Of a stretch of DNA of 64,000 nucleotides, positions 33,572 through 43,515 are shown in pieces. Made by a program: the position numbers and the translations under genes. Location of the stretch: positions 91,430,626 to 91,494,625 of the forward strand of contig NC_092048.1 of NCBI RefSeq assembly GCF_003086295.3, in the 5' to 3' direction. Source of the stretch: Arachis hypogaea (Eukaryota > Streptophyta > Magnoliopsida > Fabales > Fabaceae). Numbering within the stretch: position 1 is the stretch's first letter; each line of letters begins with the position of its first letter. The notes below the pieces were generated by a model. It was not told the DNA's origin, searched no databases, and saw nothing but the letters and a program-made list of their open reading frames with translations.

Positions 33572-33606
33572 CACACCAAACTTAAAATGTTTGCTCGTCC
33601 CCGAGC
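33572..33606 (-). promoter_or_regulatory. Internal stem-PPT-like module before F1 ORF3
   Basis: Sense GCTCG, loop GGGA, CGAGC (33606-33593) followed by ttttaagtttggtgtgg. Compared with the 3' copy, one stem pair is T-A there and C-G here, so pairing is kept. Confidence 0.65.
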
Positions 33607-33735
33607 AAAAGAAGAAAGAAAGAAGTAGAAGAAGAAGAGAATAGAGGAGATAGAGGAAGAAGTGGTTTCGGCCAAGGGGTGAGGAGAGGGTTGTATTGTG
33701 TGAAAATGAAGAAGGAATGAGGGGTTTATATAGGA
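33607..33735 (-). promoter_or_regulatory. Predicted internal promoter of F1 ORF3
   Basis: Sense TATATAAA at 33732-33725 is followed by 'tcacacaataca' (a likely start region) and a CT-rich leader to 33607, about 190 bases before the ORF3 ATG. F2 has the same layout with TATAAATA. Confidence 0.6.
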
Positions 33736-34014
33736 GTGGGGAGGGGTTTAGGGTTCGGCCATTTAGGGTTGGGTTTGGGAGGGAAATTATTTTGAATTTA
33801 AAGGTAGGTGGGGTTTTTGGGGAAGAGAGGATGGATGTGAGTGGTGAAGAGGTGATGGGGAAGAGTGATTTAGTTTATTGGTGAGGGGTATTTGGGGAAG
33901 AGAGTTATGGAAAGGTGTGAAGAAGAGAGAAGAAGTAGGTGGGGGATCTTGTGGGGTCCACAGATCCTGAGGTGTTTGAGAATTTCTCATCCTTGCACCT
34001 TTTAGACGTGTAAA

Positions 34015-34275
34015 ACGCCCCATATATGCAATCCTGGCGTTTAACGCCAGATTGCAGCATGTTTCTGGCGTTAAACGCCACTTCCATGCTTATTTTGGGC
34101 GTTCAACGCAGTCTGCAGCATGCTTCTGGCGTTGAACGCCAGTTTTCCTTTGGGGTGCATTCCTGGCATTTAAACGCCAGAATGCTGCTTGTATCTGGCG
34201 TTTAACGCCAGTTTCATGCTCTGTTCTGGCGTTAAACGCCAGCCAGATGCTCCTTACTGGCGTTTAAATGCCAGT
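34015..34275 (-). repeat. GGCGTTTAACGCC palindrome array in F1 spacer
   Basis: About eight copies of tggcgtttaacgccag and variants with spacers of roughly 15-20 bases, upstream of the TATA box for ORF3. The same core is in the F1 LTR. Confidence 0.85.
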
Positions 34276-34510
34276 AAGCCCTTCCTCCAGAGTGTTCTGT
34301 TTTCAATGCTATTTTTTATTCTATTTTTGAATTTTTTTTGTAGTTTTTGTGACTCCACATGATCATCAACCTAGTAAATCATGAAATAACAAAGAGAAAA
34401 TAAAATAAAATATATTAAATAACATTGGGTTGCCTCCCAACAAGCGCTTCTTTAATGTCAATAGCTTGACAGTGGGCTCTCACTGAGCCACACAGGTGAT
34501 CAGGTCAATT
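34276..34510 (-). other. F1 spacer with tandem hairpins
   Basis: Between gag-protease and the array. Hairpin I: TGTCA/TGACA (sense 34471-34456). Hairpin II: TTGGG, loop AGGCAA, CCCAA with an outer G-T pair (sense 34441-34424). Hairpin I starts 39 bases past the stop at 34511. Confidence 0.65.
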
Positions 34511-35424
34511 TTATAGATTTCCAAAACCAAACTTAGAGTTTGGCTGAGGACTCCCAACACCAAACTTAGAGTTTGATTGTGGGGGCTTTGTTTGATTCTG
34601 TACTGAGAGAAGCTTTTCATGCTTCCTCTCCATGGTTACAGAAGGAGGACCTTGAGTTTTAAACACAAGGTAGTCCTTATTCAGTTGAAGGACCAACTCT
34701 CCTCTGTCCACATCAATCACAGCTCTTACTGTGGCTAGGAAGGGTCTTCCAAGGATGATGGATTCATCCTCTTCCTTCCCAGTGTCTACGATTACGAAAT
34801 CAGCAGGGATGTAAAGGTCTTTAACCTTTACTAACATGTCCTCTACTAGTCTATAAGCCTGTTTTCTTGAGTTCTCTGCCATCTCTAGTGAGATTCTGGC
34901 AGCTTGCACCTCAAAGATTCCCAATTTCTCCATTACAGAGAGGGGCATGAGGTTTATCCCTGACCCAAGGTCACATAGAGCCTTGTCAAACGTCATGGTG
35001 CCTATGGTACAAGGTATTAAGAACTTTCCAGGATCCTGTTTCTTCTGAGGCAATCTCAGTTGAGCCAGATCACTCAGTTCATTGGTGAGCAAGGGAGGTT
35101 CATCTTCCCAAGTCTCATTACCAAATAATTTGGCATTCACCTTCATGATAGCACCAAGGTACTTGGCAACTTGCTCTTCAGTAACATCTTCATTCTCTTT
35201 AGAAGAAGAATACTCATCAGAGCTCATGAATGGCATAAGGAGGTTCAATGGAATCTCTATGGTCTCTAGATGAGCCTCAGATTCCTTTGGTTCCTCAGAG
35301 GGAAACTCCTTATTGATCTCTGGACGTCCCAGGAGGTCTTCCTCACCGGGATTCACGTCCTCCTCCTCTTTTGTTGGTTCGGCCATGATGGTCATTTCAA
35401 TGGCCTTGCACTCTCCTTTTGGAA
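34511..35424 (-). pseudogene. F1 gag-protease, C-terminal part
   Basis: Open on the minus strand from the breakpoint at about 35424 to the stop at 34511. It carries an acidic linker, LIPCTIGTMTF, a retropepsin motif CDLGSGINLMP, ILGRPFL and a tail ending in short PQPNSKFG repeats. Relatives cleave Gag with this domain. The gag N-terminus, capsid domain and 5' LTR of F1 are missing: sequence switches at about 35424 to a plus-strand gag of element E. No stops occur in the retained part. No RT follows, as in F2. Confidence 0.85.
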
Positions 35425-36992
35425 TTAGACACCATGGATACAATTCTAGTACAAAATAGAATTATGTCTCAACAACTCTCCTCACTTACAAAACAACTAG
35501 AGCAGAGGCAAGTTTCAGCCATTAGAACACAAGCTACATGTGACTTGTGTGGAGAAAAACATCCAAGTGAGGGGTTTGAACTATGCAAGGAAGTCCACTT
35601 ATCCACTGAGCAAGTGAATTTCATGGGACATTCCTCACGGTCAGAGAATGACCTATTCTCAAAAATGTATAACCATGGCTGGAAAAATCACCCTAATTTT
35701 GGTTGAAAAAGTCAAAGACAAAGGAACTTCAATGTTCAATACCAATATGAAGCCAACCCTTAGAAACCATCACCTCTTGAGCTTGCCATAGAAAAACTTT
35801 CCCAATTCAGTGCCTTGTTTGTGCAACAAACCCAAAACTTCATACAAGGAATAAGAGCAAACTTCAAAAATCAAGAAGCTTCCATAAGAAAACTAGAGGT
35901 GCAAGTGGGACAAATTGCCAAGTAATTGGTAGAAAAGTCAGCAAATTTTATTTCAAGTGACACAGTACTAAACCCTAGAGAAGAATAAAGGCTATCTCCC
36001 TAAGGAGCAGGAGAGTAGTTAACAAGAAAATTTCCAAAGAGAATCAGAAAAAAGCCAAAGATCCTTTAGAGGAGAAAATGGAGGATAAACTAGAGGTAGA
36101 GAACACTCCTACACCAATAGAAATCAAGAAAGAGAATGTGAAGGCTTATAAACTGAGAATTTTATATCCTCAAAGACTACAAAAGCAGAATCAGAAGAAG
36201 CACTTTTCCAAATTTTTGGAAGTGTTCAAAAACCTGCAAATAAACATTTCTTTTGCAGAAGCCTTAGAACAAATGCCGCTCTATGTCAAATTTATGAAGG
36301 AGCTGCTGTTCAAAAAATGAACCCTCAAGAAAGATGAGACAATGATATTCACCAAGGAATGCAGTGCCATTATTCAAAGAAAATTATCACAAAAGTTGAA
36401 ATATCCAAGAAATTTCCAAATCCCTTGTACAATTGGAGAGGTCACCATCGAAAAAGCTCTTTGTGGCTTAGGGGCAAGTATGAATTTGATGTTCCTATCT
36501 ATGATGAGAAAGCTACAAATTAAAGAAGTAAAACCAACAAGAATATCCTTACAACTAGCTGACTGATCAATGAAGTTTTCACATGGGATAGTGGAAAACG
36601 CATTGGTCAAAGTCGAAAAGTTCATCTTCTCTACTGACTTCGTAATCCTTGACATAGAAGAAGATGATAATGCTTCCATCATCTTAAGAAGACCGTTCTC
36701 AGCCACCAGATGAGCTTTCATAGACGTCTAAAAAAGTGAGCTAACACTAAGGGTGCATGATGAACACATGGTTTTCAATGTCTTTAAAGTCATGCAACAT
36801 TCTAGTGAATCAGAAATCTGTATGAAGGTTGATCTAACTGACTCTTTAGTCCAAGAAATTGTTGATAAAGGATCCCATGAGGACTCTCTACAGCACATAA
36901 GTTCTGAAATGGAAGAAAAGATAGACGATGCACATTTAATGGAGGAAGGCACTAGAAGAAGGTGCTGTGACATGATCCAACTTTACAACTAG
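35425..36992 (+). pseudogene. Element E gag-protease fragment
   Basis: The plus-strand frame starts at the junction with F1. It encodes a Gag linker (MDTILVQNRIMSQQLSSLTK) with a cysteine cluster (CDLCGEKHPSEGFELC), an NHPNFG tail, a Glu/Lys-rich section (36078-36320) and a protease region where the usual DLGAS reads CGLGASMNLM, so the catalytic Asp is replaced by Gly. Later parts match D (FSTDFVILDIEEDDN, LRVHDEHMVF). Stops and frame changes occur at about 35704, 35763, 36320, 36566 and 36711. There is no RT or integrase. It belongs to the same group as D and G, and is non-functional. Confidence 0.8.
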
Positions 36993-37001
36993 TAGAACTA
37001 T

Positions 37002-37050
37002 GCGTCAAGCTAGTGACGTTAAAAGAGCGCTTGTTGGGAGGCAATCCAAC
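37002..37050 (+). ncRNA. Tandem hairpins after E gag-protease
   Basis: Hairpin I: CGTCA (37003-37007), loop AGCTAG, TGACG (37014-37018), with an outer G-T. Hairpin II: GTTGGG (37033-37038), loop AGGCAA, TCCAAC (37045-37050). Compared with F1 and F2, outer pairs change but pairing is kept. Confidence 0.68.
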
Positions 37051-37341
37051 CACGATCAGTATCTATTTCTTCTCTTTTTTATTAAAGAATTTTGCTCTTT
37101 TCTCTCTTCATCATTAAAGTCTTTTGCATTAAAATATTTTTCTTTTCTTTCTTTAAAGTGGTTTTTAGTTTTTTTTTCTTTAAAAAAAGAGGGGTGGTGC
37201 CCAGCACCCAAAGAGGGTGACTAGTGCCTTCAATGGGTGTGATAACTGGCGCCCAGTGCCTAGTTTGGGCGCCCAACGCCTTGTTTGGGCACCCAGCACC
37301 CATGTGTTGGGGACACCTAGGGAACAATATATATGTACGGG
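37051..37341 (+). repeat. E 3' spacer with GCCC-type repeats
   Basis: T-rich sequence, then irregular copies of 'gggcgcccaacgcc' (37190-37310). No gene. It ends just before an LTR start. Confidence 0.6.
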
Positions 37342-38295
37342 TGATGCATTCGCATCTTTCATAGTTTTTCTTGCTTTCTTTTTATATTTTCATAAAGTTA
37401 ATTACAATTTCTTTCCTCTAAATCGATTTATTTGAGGTATTTTCTGTTGCTAATATGTTTTCTAAGTACTTTCAAAAAAATATAATAAGAAAACCAAAAA
37501 GCAAAGGAAGCACCATCAAAGGGATAGGAACCGGCATCGAAGGCCAAGGAGTGGCATGTAACGCCTTCAAAAAAGAAGAGAAGTTGGCGTGCAATGCCAA
37601 ACAAGGCATGTAACGCCTTCGAAGCCCATAAGAAGGTGGCCTTTAATGCCTTCAAAGACACGAAGGAGCTGGCGTGCAATGCTAAGTCAGGCGTTCAACA
37701 CTATCAAGGGAAATAAAGTTGGCGTTTAATGCCATAACATGCGTCTAATGCCCATGACCAAATTCAAAGCCCAAGGTAAATCCCACAATGGAAAGTGCAA
37801 TGCCAATCAAGGTCCACTCTATCAAAGTGCATCGCCAAGCCCATGAAGTTAAACGCCAGCAAGTTTACTTAGCAAGGCCTACCCCTAAAAGGTGCAATTT
37901 CAATCAAAATTAAGAACGATTATGTTAAAGATAGGATTTGATTTAATTCTGATTCGGTTTCAGTTTTAGTTAGGATTTGAATTATTATTAGTTATCTTAT
38001 TCTTCCTATAGATAAGATAAGATTTAGTTTTTGAATTTGAATTTTAGTTAGACTTAGGATATAAATAAGTGAACATAGTTCACAGAGAAGGTATTCTAGG
38101 CCAGCATAGTTTCCATCTTTTATTTTCATCCTTCTCCCTGAATAACTAATCCCTTTTTGTTAAGTGTTAGGAGGTTTGTTTACTTTTTCATGGATCATTA
38201 ATCTAAGTGTTTTATTTTATTTTGAAGTTATACATTGATCTATTTTCAAGATTGAATTTTCTTTTTCATTCTTTAAAGGTTAGAAGTATTGGCAA
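37342..38295 (+). mobile_element. Element E 3' LTR, truncated
   Basis: TGATGCATTCGCATC at 37342 resembles the sense start of the D LTR (TGATGCATATGCATC). It holds 'ggcgtgtaacgcc' type repeats (37535-37720) and the 'aactaatccctttttgttaag...aggaggtttg' block typical of these LTRs after the transcription start. It stops at about 38295, where reversed D LTR sequence begins. Confidence 0.65.
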
Positions 38296-38603
38296 ATATT
38301 CCAGTCAAATAATTCATTAATGGGTATTAAGTAGTAAGAAATTAAATGACTGAATAGTAAATGAGCATGAAAGTAAATGATTGAAATAAAGAGCATAAAT
38401 GTAAAAAGCTGGAAACTTAAATTGCATAAAGTAAATGACTGAATATAAAGGGGAAGGGGAATTGAATTAAATGGAATTGAAAATACTAAGAAGTGGAAGA
38501 CAAGAGTAGGGAAGGTTCATTGGGTTAAGGAGATATTGCATTCTCCGGATCAACACATTCTCATCTCTTCCTCACTCATGCAACTCATTGACCTCTTGGC
38601 AAT

Positions 38604-40263
38604 TGGTGCACGAAATTGTGATCTTTAACAATGGCGCCAAAAACTTGGTACGCACAATCTTAATCTCAACTCTTTTTCACAACACCGCACAACTAACCAG
38701 CAAGTGCACTGGGTCATCCAAGTAATACCTTACGTGAGTAAGGGTCGATCCCACGGAGATTGTCGGCTTGAAGCAAGCTATGGTCATCCTTGTAAATCTC
38801 AGTCAGGCAGATTCAAATGGTTATGAGGTTTTGATAATTAAAATATAAATAAAATATAAAATAAGATAAAGTTACTTATGTAATTCATAGGTGGGAATTT
38901 CATATAAGCGTCTGGATATACTTTGATGCTTCTGAACGTCTGCTTTCCTACTGCCTTCTTCCAATCATGCGTTACCTCCTTCCATGGCAAGATGTATGAT
39001 TCTCTCGGATGAAAACAAATCCATATGCATTGTCACCGCACGGCTAATCATTTGTCGGTTCCCCCTAGCATCGGAATAGGACCATTGTCCTTTTGCACAC
39101 TGTCACTTGTGCCCCACATTCGCAGGTTTGAAGCTCGTCACAGTCATCCCTTCCCAGATCCTACTCGGAATACCACAGATAAGGTTTAGACTTTCCGGAT
39201 CTCAAGAATGCTACCAATGGTTCTAGCCTATACCACGAAGACTCTGATCTCACGGAATGGAATGCTCTATTGTCAGGAGAGGCAACCATGCGTCGTGAAC
39301 CAGGAGGCCAAGAGATACACACTCAAGCTATTGCAGATAGAACAGAAGTGGTTGTCAGGGACGCGTTCATAAGTGAGAATGATGATGAGTGTCACGGATC
39401 ATCACATTCATCAGGTTGAAGTGCGAGTGAATATCTTAGAGAAGAAGTAGGCGTTAATTGAATAGAAAAACAATAGTACTTGTATTAATTCATGAAGAAC
39501 AGCATAGCTCCACACTTGAATCTATGGGGTGTAGAAACTCCACCGTTGAAAATACATAAGTGAAAAAGGTCTAGGCATGGCCGTGAGGCCAGCCTCTCCA
39601 AATGTAAAATATGCCTAAAAGCTCAATGAAAGATGGTCAAAAGACATAAAATAAATCTCTAAAAGTAGTTTTTATACTAAACTAGTAACCTAGGGTTACA
39701 GAAAATGAGCAACTAAGTGCAGATAGTGTAGAAATCCACTTTCGGGGCCCACTTGGTGTGTGCTTGGGCTGGGCATTGAAGCTTTTTCGTGCTTAGGCTT
39801 TTCCTGGAGTTAAACACCAACTTTGGTGCCAGTTTGGGTGTTTAACTCCAATTCTGGTGCCAGTTTAGGCGTTTTACGCCAAGATGTTTTAGGCTGTCTT
39901 TGAACGCCAGTTTGGGCCATGAAATCTCGGGCAAAGTATGGACTATTATATATTGCTGGAAAGCCCAGGATGTCTAATTTTCAATGCAATTGAGAACGCA
40001 CCAATTGGGCTTATGTAGCTCTAGAAAATTCACTTCGAGTGTAGGGAGGTCAGAATCTAACAGCATCTGTAGTCCTTTTTCATCCTCTGAATCAGATTTT
40101 TGCTCAAGTCCCTCAATTTCAGCCAGAAAATACCTGAAATCATAGAAAAATACACAAACTCATAGTAAAGTCTAGAAATGTGATTTTTGAATAAAAAGTA
40201 ATTATATCATACTAAAAACTATGTAAAAACAATGCCAAAAGGGTATAAATTATCCGCTCATCA
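38604..40263 (-). mobile_element. F2 3' LTR
   Basis: TGGTGCACG...CCGCTCATCA, 1660 bp. Sense TATA-like gtataaaaac lies at about 39668-39677. GGCGTT-type units are at 39800-39910. A PBS-like TGGCGCCATTGTTAAAGA lies about 28 bases inside the sense 3' end. Confidence 0.88.
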
Positions 40264-40298
40264 CAACACCAAATTTAAATTGTTGCTTGTCCCCAAGT
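40264..40298 (-). promoter_or_regulatory. PPT and stem-tetraloop of F2
   Basis: Sense ACTTG, loop GGGA, CAAGC (40298-40285), 4 good pairs, then tttaaatttggtgttg and the LTR. Confidence 0.65.
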
Positions 40299-41363
40299 AA
40301 CTAAAAATAAAATAGGATAAAAAGAACAGAATATACAGTGAATTCCAAACTTATCAATGAAGATTAGCTTCAATTAGATGAGCGGGACTTGTAGCCTTTT
40401 TGCTTCTGAACAGTTTTGGCATCTCACTTTATCCTTTGAAGTTTAGAATGATTAGCATCTATAGAAACTCAGAATTCAGATAGTGTTGTTGATTCTCCTA
40501 GTTCAGTATGTTGATTCTTGAACACAGTTACTTTATAGTCTTGGTCGTGACCCTAAGCATTTTGTTTTCCAGTATTACCACCGGATACATAAATGCCACA
40601 GACACATAACTGGGTGAACCTTTTCCTATTGTGACTCAGCTTTGCTAGAGTCTCCAGTTAGAGGTGTCCAGAGCTCTTAAGCACACTCTTTTTGCTTTGG
40701 ACCACGACTTTAACCGCTTAGTCTCAAGCTTTCACTTGACACCTTCACGCCACAAGCACATGGTTATGGACAGGTTGGTTTAGCCGCTTAGGCCAAGATT
40801 TTATTCCTGTGGGCCCTCCTATCCATTAATGCTCAAAGCCTTGGATCCTTTTTCTACCCTTGCCTTTTGGTTTAAAGGGCTATTGGCTTTTTCTGCTTGC
40901 TCTTTCTTTCTCTTCTTTTTTTTCCGCCTTTTTTCCGCAAGCTTTATATTCACTGCTTTTTCTTGCTTCAAGAATCAATTTTATGATTTTTTAGATTATC
41001 AATAACATTTCTCTTTTTTCATTATTCTTTCAAGAGCCAACAATTTTAACATTCATAAACAACAAATTCAAAAAATATGCACTGTTCAAGTATTCATTCA
41101 GAAAACAAAAGGTATTGTCACCACATCAAAATAATTAAACTAATTTCAAGATAGAATTCGAAAACCATGTACTTCTTGTTCTTTTGCAATTAAAACATTT
41201 TTCATTTAAGAAAGGTGATGGATTCATAGAACATTCATTGCTTTAAGACATAGACACTAGACACTAATGATCATGTAATAAAGACACAACATAAATAAAA
41301 CATAAGGCATAGGAAATAAAAAACAGAAAATAAAGAACAAGGAAATTAAAGAACGGGTCCACC
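40299..41363 (-). other. F2 3' noncoding region
   Basis: Matches the F1 region 31269-32382. No gene seen. Confidence 0.7.
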
Positions 41364-42521
41364 TTAGTGATGGCGGCTAGTACTTCCTCTTGTAGATCTT
41401 ATGGAGTGCTTGAGCTCCTCAATGTCTCTTCCTTGCTTTTGTTGCTCCTCCCTCATGGCTCTTTGGTCTTCTCTAATTTTATAGAGGAGGATGGAATGCT
41501 CTTGGTGTTCCACCCTTAGTTGTCCCATGTTGGAACTTAATTCTCCTAGGGAGGTGTTGATTTGCTCCCAATAATTTTATGGAGGAAAGTGCATCCCTTG
41601 AGGCATCTCAGGGATTTCATGATGAGGAATTTCCTTATGCTCTTGTTGAGGTCCATGAGTGGGCTCTCTTGTTTGCTCCATCCTTTTCTTAGTGATGGGC
41701 TTATCCTCTTCAATGAGGGTGTCTTCCTCTATGACAACTCCAGCTAAATTGCATAGATAATAAATGAGATGAGGAAAGGCTAACCTTGCCAAAGTAGAGG
41801 GCTTATCCTCCACCTTGTAGAGTTCTAGAGATATGATCTCATGAACTTCTACTTTCTCTTCATTCATGATACTATGGACCATGATAGCCCGGTCTATTAT
41901 AACTTCAGACCGGTTGCTAGTAGGAATTATAGAGCGTTGGATAAACTCCAACCATCCCCTAGCCACGGGTTTGAGGTCAAGCCTTCTTAGTTGAACCGGC
42001 TTGCCCCTTGAATCTCTCTTCCATTGAGCTCCTTCCACACAAATGTCCCTAAGGACTTGGTCCAACCTTTGATCAAAGTTGACCCTTCTAGTGAAAGGGT
42101 GAAGATCTTCTTGCATCATTGGCAAGTTGAATGTTAGCCTCACATTTTCCGGACTAAAATCCAAGTATTTCCCCCGAACCATTGTGAGCCAATTCTTTGG
42201 GTTTGGGTTCACACTTTGGTCATGGTTCTTAGTGATCCATGCATTAGCATAGAACTCTTGAACCATTAAGATCCTGACTTGTTGAATAGGGTTGGTGAGG
42301 ATTTCCCAACCTCTTCTTCGAACTTCATGTCGGATCTCCAAATATTCGCTCTTTTTGAGCTTGAAGGGGACCTCGGGGATCACATTTTTCTTGGCCACAA
42401 CTTCATAGAAGTGGTCTTGATGGACCTTTGAGATGAATCTCTCCATCTTCCATGACTTGGTAGTGGAAGCAATTGCCTTCCCTTTCCTCTTTCTAGAGGT
42501 TTCTCCGGCCTTTGGTGCCAT
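41364..42521 (-). pseudogene. F2 ORF3 (plant transposon protein-like)
   Basis: From ATG 42521 to the stop at 41364-41366, 385 codons in one frame, broken only by a TAA near 41577-41579 where F1 has CAA (glutamine). It has the same layout as F1 ORF3: a basic N-terminus, ERFISKVHQDHFYEVV, REFYANAW-like and GKYLDFSPENVRL blocks, a WLEFIQRSIIPTSNRS core, then a charged, helical C-terminal tail. No signal peptide or membrane span is seen. The TATA box TAAATA-type promoter is 190 bases upstream. Its long open frame in an element without pol suggests it was maintained until recently. Biochemical role unknown. Confidence 0.8.
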
Positions 42522-42554
42522 TGATGGTTATGGAAAATAAAAAGCTTTAGCTTT

Positions 42555-42592
42555 TCCCACACCAAACTTAAAAGATTTGCTCATCCTCGAGC
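42555..42592 (-). promoter_or_regulatory. Internal stem-PPT-like module before F2 ORF3
   Basis: Sense GCTCG, loop AGGA, TGAGC (42592-42579; closing G-T pair), then ttttaagtttggtgtgg. Confidence 0.62.
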
Positions 42593-42720
42593 AAGAGAAG
42601 AAAGAAAAGAGTAGAAGAAGAAGAAATGGAGGAGATGGAAGGTTGGTGTTGGTTCGGCCAAGGGGGGTGTATTGTGTAAGAAGTGTGAAATTGAAGGTGG
42701 TAAGAAGGGGTATTTATAGG
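42593..42720 (-). promoter_or_regulatory. Predicted internal promoter of F2 ORF3
   Basis: Sense TATAAATA at 42718-42711, a perfect plant TATA consensus, then 'acacaataca' and a CT-rich leader. It is at the same distance from the ATG as in F1. Confidence 0.62.
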
Positions 42721-43019
42721 GTAAGGGAGAGAGGGTAGCCATGTATGAGGGGTTAGGTTTTGGGAGGGAAATGGTTTGAATTTGAATGGTGAGGTAGGTG
42801 GGGTTTAATGATGGATGGATGTGAGCGGTGAAGGGAATATGGGAAAGAGGGTAGGATTTGATAGGTGAAGGGTATTTAGGGAAGAGTTAATGATGGGATT
42901 GGTCAAGGGTATTTGGGGAAGAGTGTTATGGAAATATGTAAAGAGGAGACAAGAAGAAGTGGGGTAGATGGGGATCCTGTGGGGTCCACAGATCCTGAGG
43001 TGTCAAGGAATTCGAGTCC

Positions 43020-43310
43020 CTGGACCATTCTGGCATTCAAACGCCCATTCTGTGCCAATTCTGGCATTTAACGCCAGCTCTGCTACCTTTCCTGGCGTTA
43101 AACACCAGCCCTGCTACCTTTTCTGGCGTTAAACGCCACTCTGCTGCCCATTTCTGGCGTTTAACGCCAGCCTATGCCAGACAGCCCTTTCTGGCGTTAA
43201 ACGCCTAGAGTGCTACCCATTCTGGTGTTTAACACCCAGAATGCTGCCAGGCTGGGTGTTAAACGCCCATTCTGCTATCCTTACTGGCGTTTAAACGCCA
43301 GTAAGCCTGT
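43020..43310 (-). repeat. GGCGTTAAACGCC palindrome array in F2 spacer
   Basis: About ten copies of 'ctggcgttaaacgccag' and variants with regular spacing, between hairpins and the ORF3 promoter, as in F1. Confidence 0.85.
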
Positions 43311-43448
43311 CCTCTAGGGTGTGCTATTTTTAATGCTATTTTTTATTCTGTTTTTGATTTTTTAGTTATTTTTGTGACTTCACATGATCATCAACCTAAA
43401 GAAAACATAGAGTGACAATGGAAAATAAAATAAATAAAATTAAATAAC

Positions 43449-43496
43449 ATTGGGTTGCCTCCCAATAAGCGCTTCTTTAATGTCAGTAGCTTGACA
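43449..43496 (-). ncRNA. Tandem hairpins after F2 gag-protease
   Basis: Hairpin I: TGTCA/TGACA (sense 43496-43481). Hairpin II: ATTGGG, loop AGGCAA, CCCAAT (sense 43466-43449), with an A-T outer pair where E has G-C and F1 has G-T. It starts 19 bases past the stop. Confidence 0.68.
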
Positions 43497-43515
43497 GTGA
43501 AGCTCTTAGAGAGCT

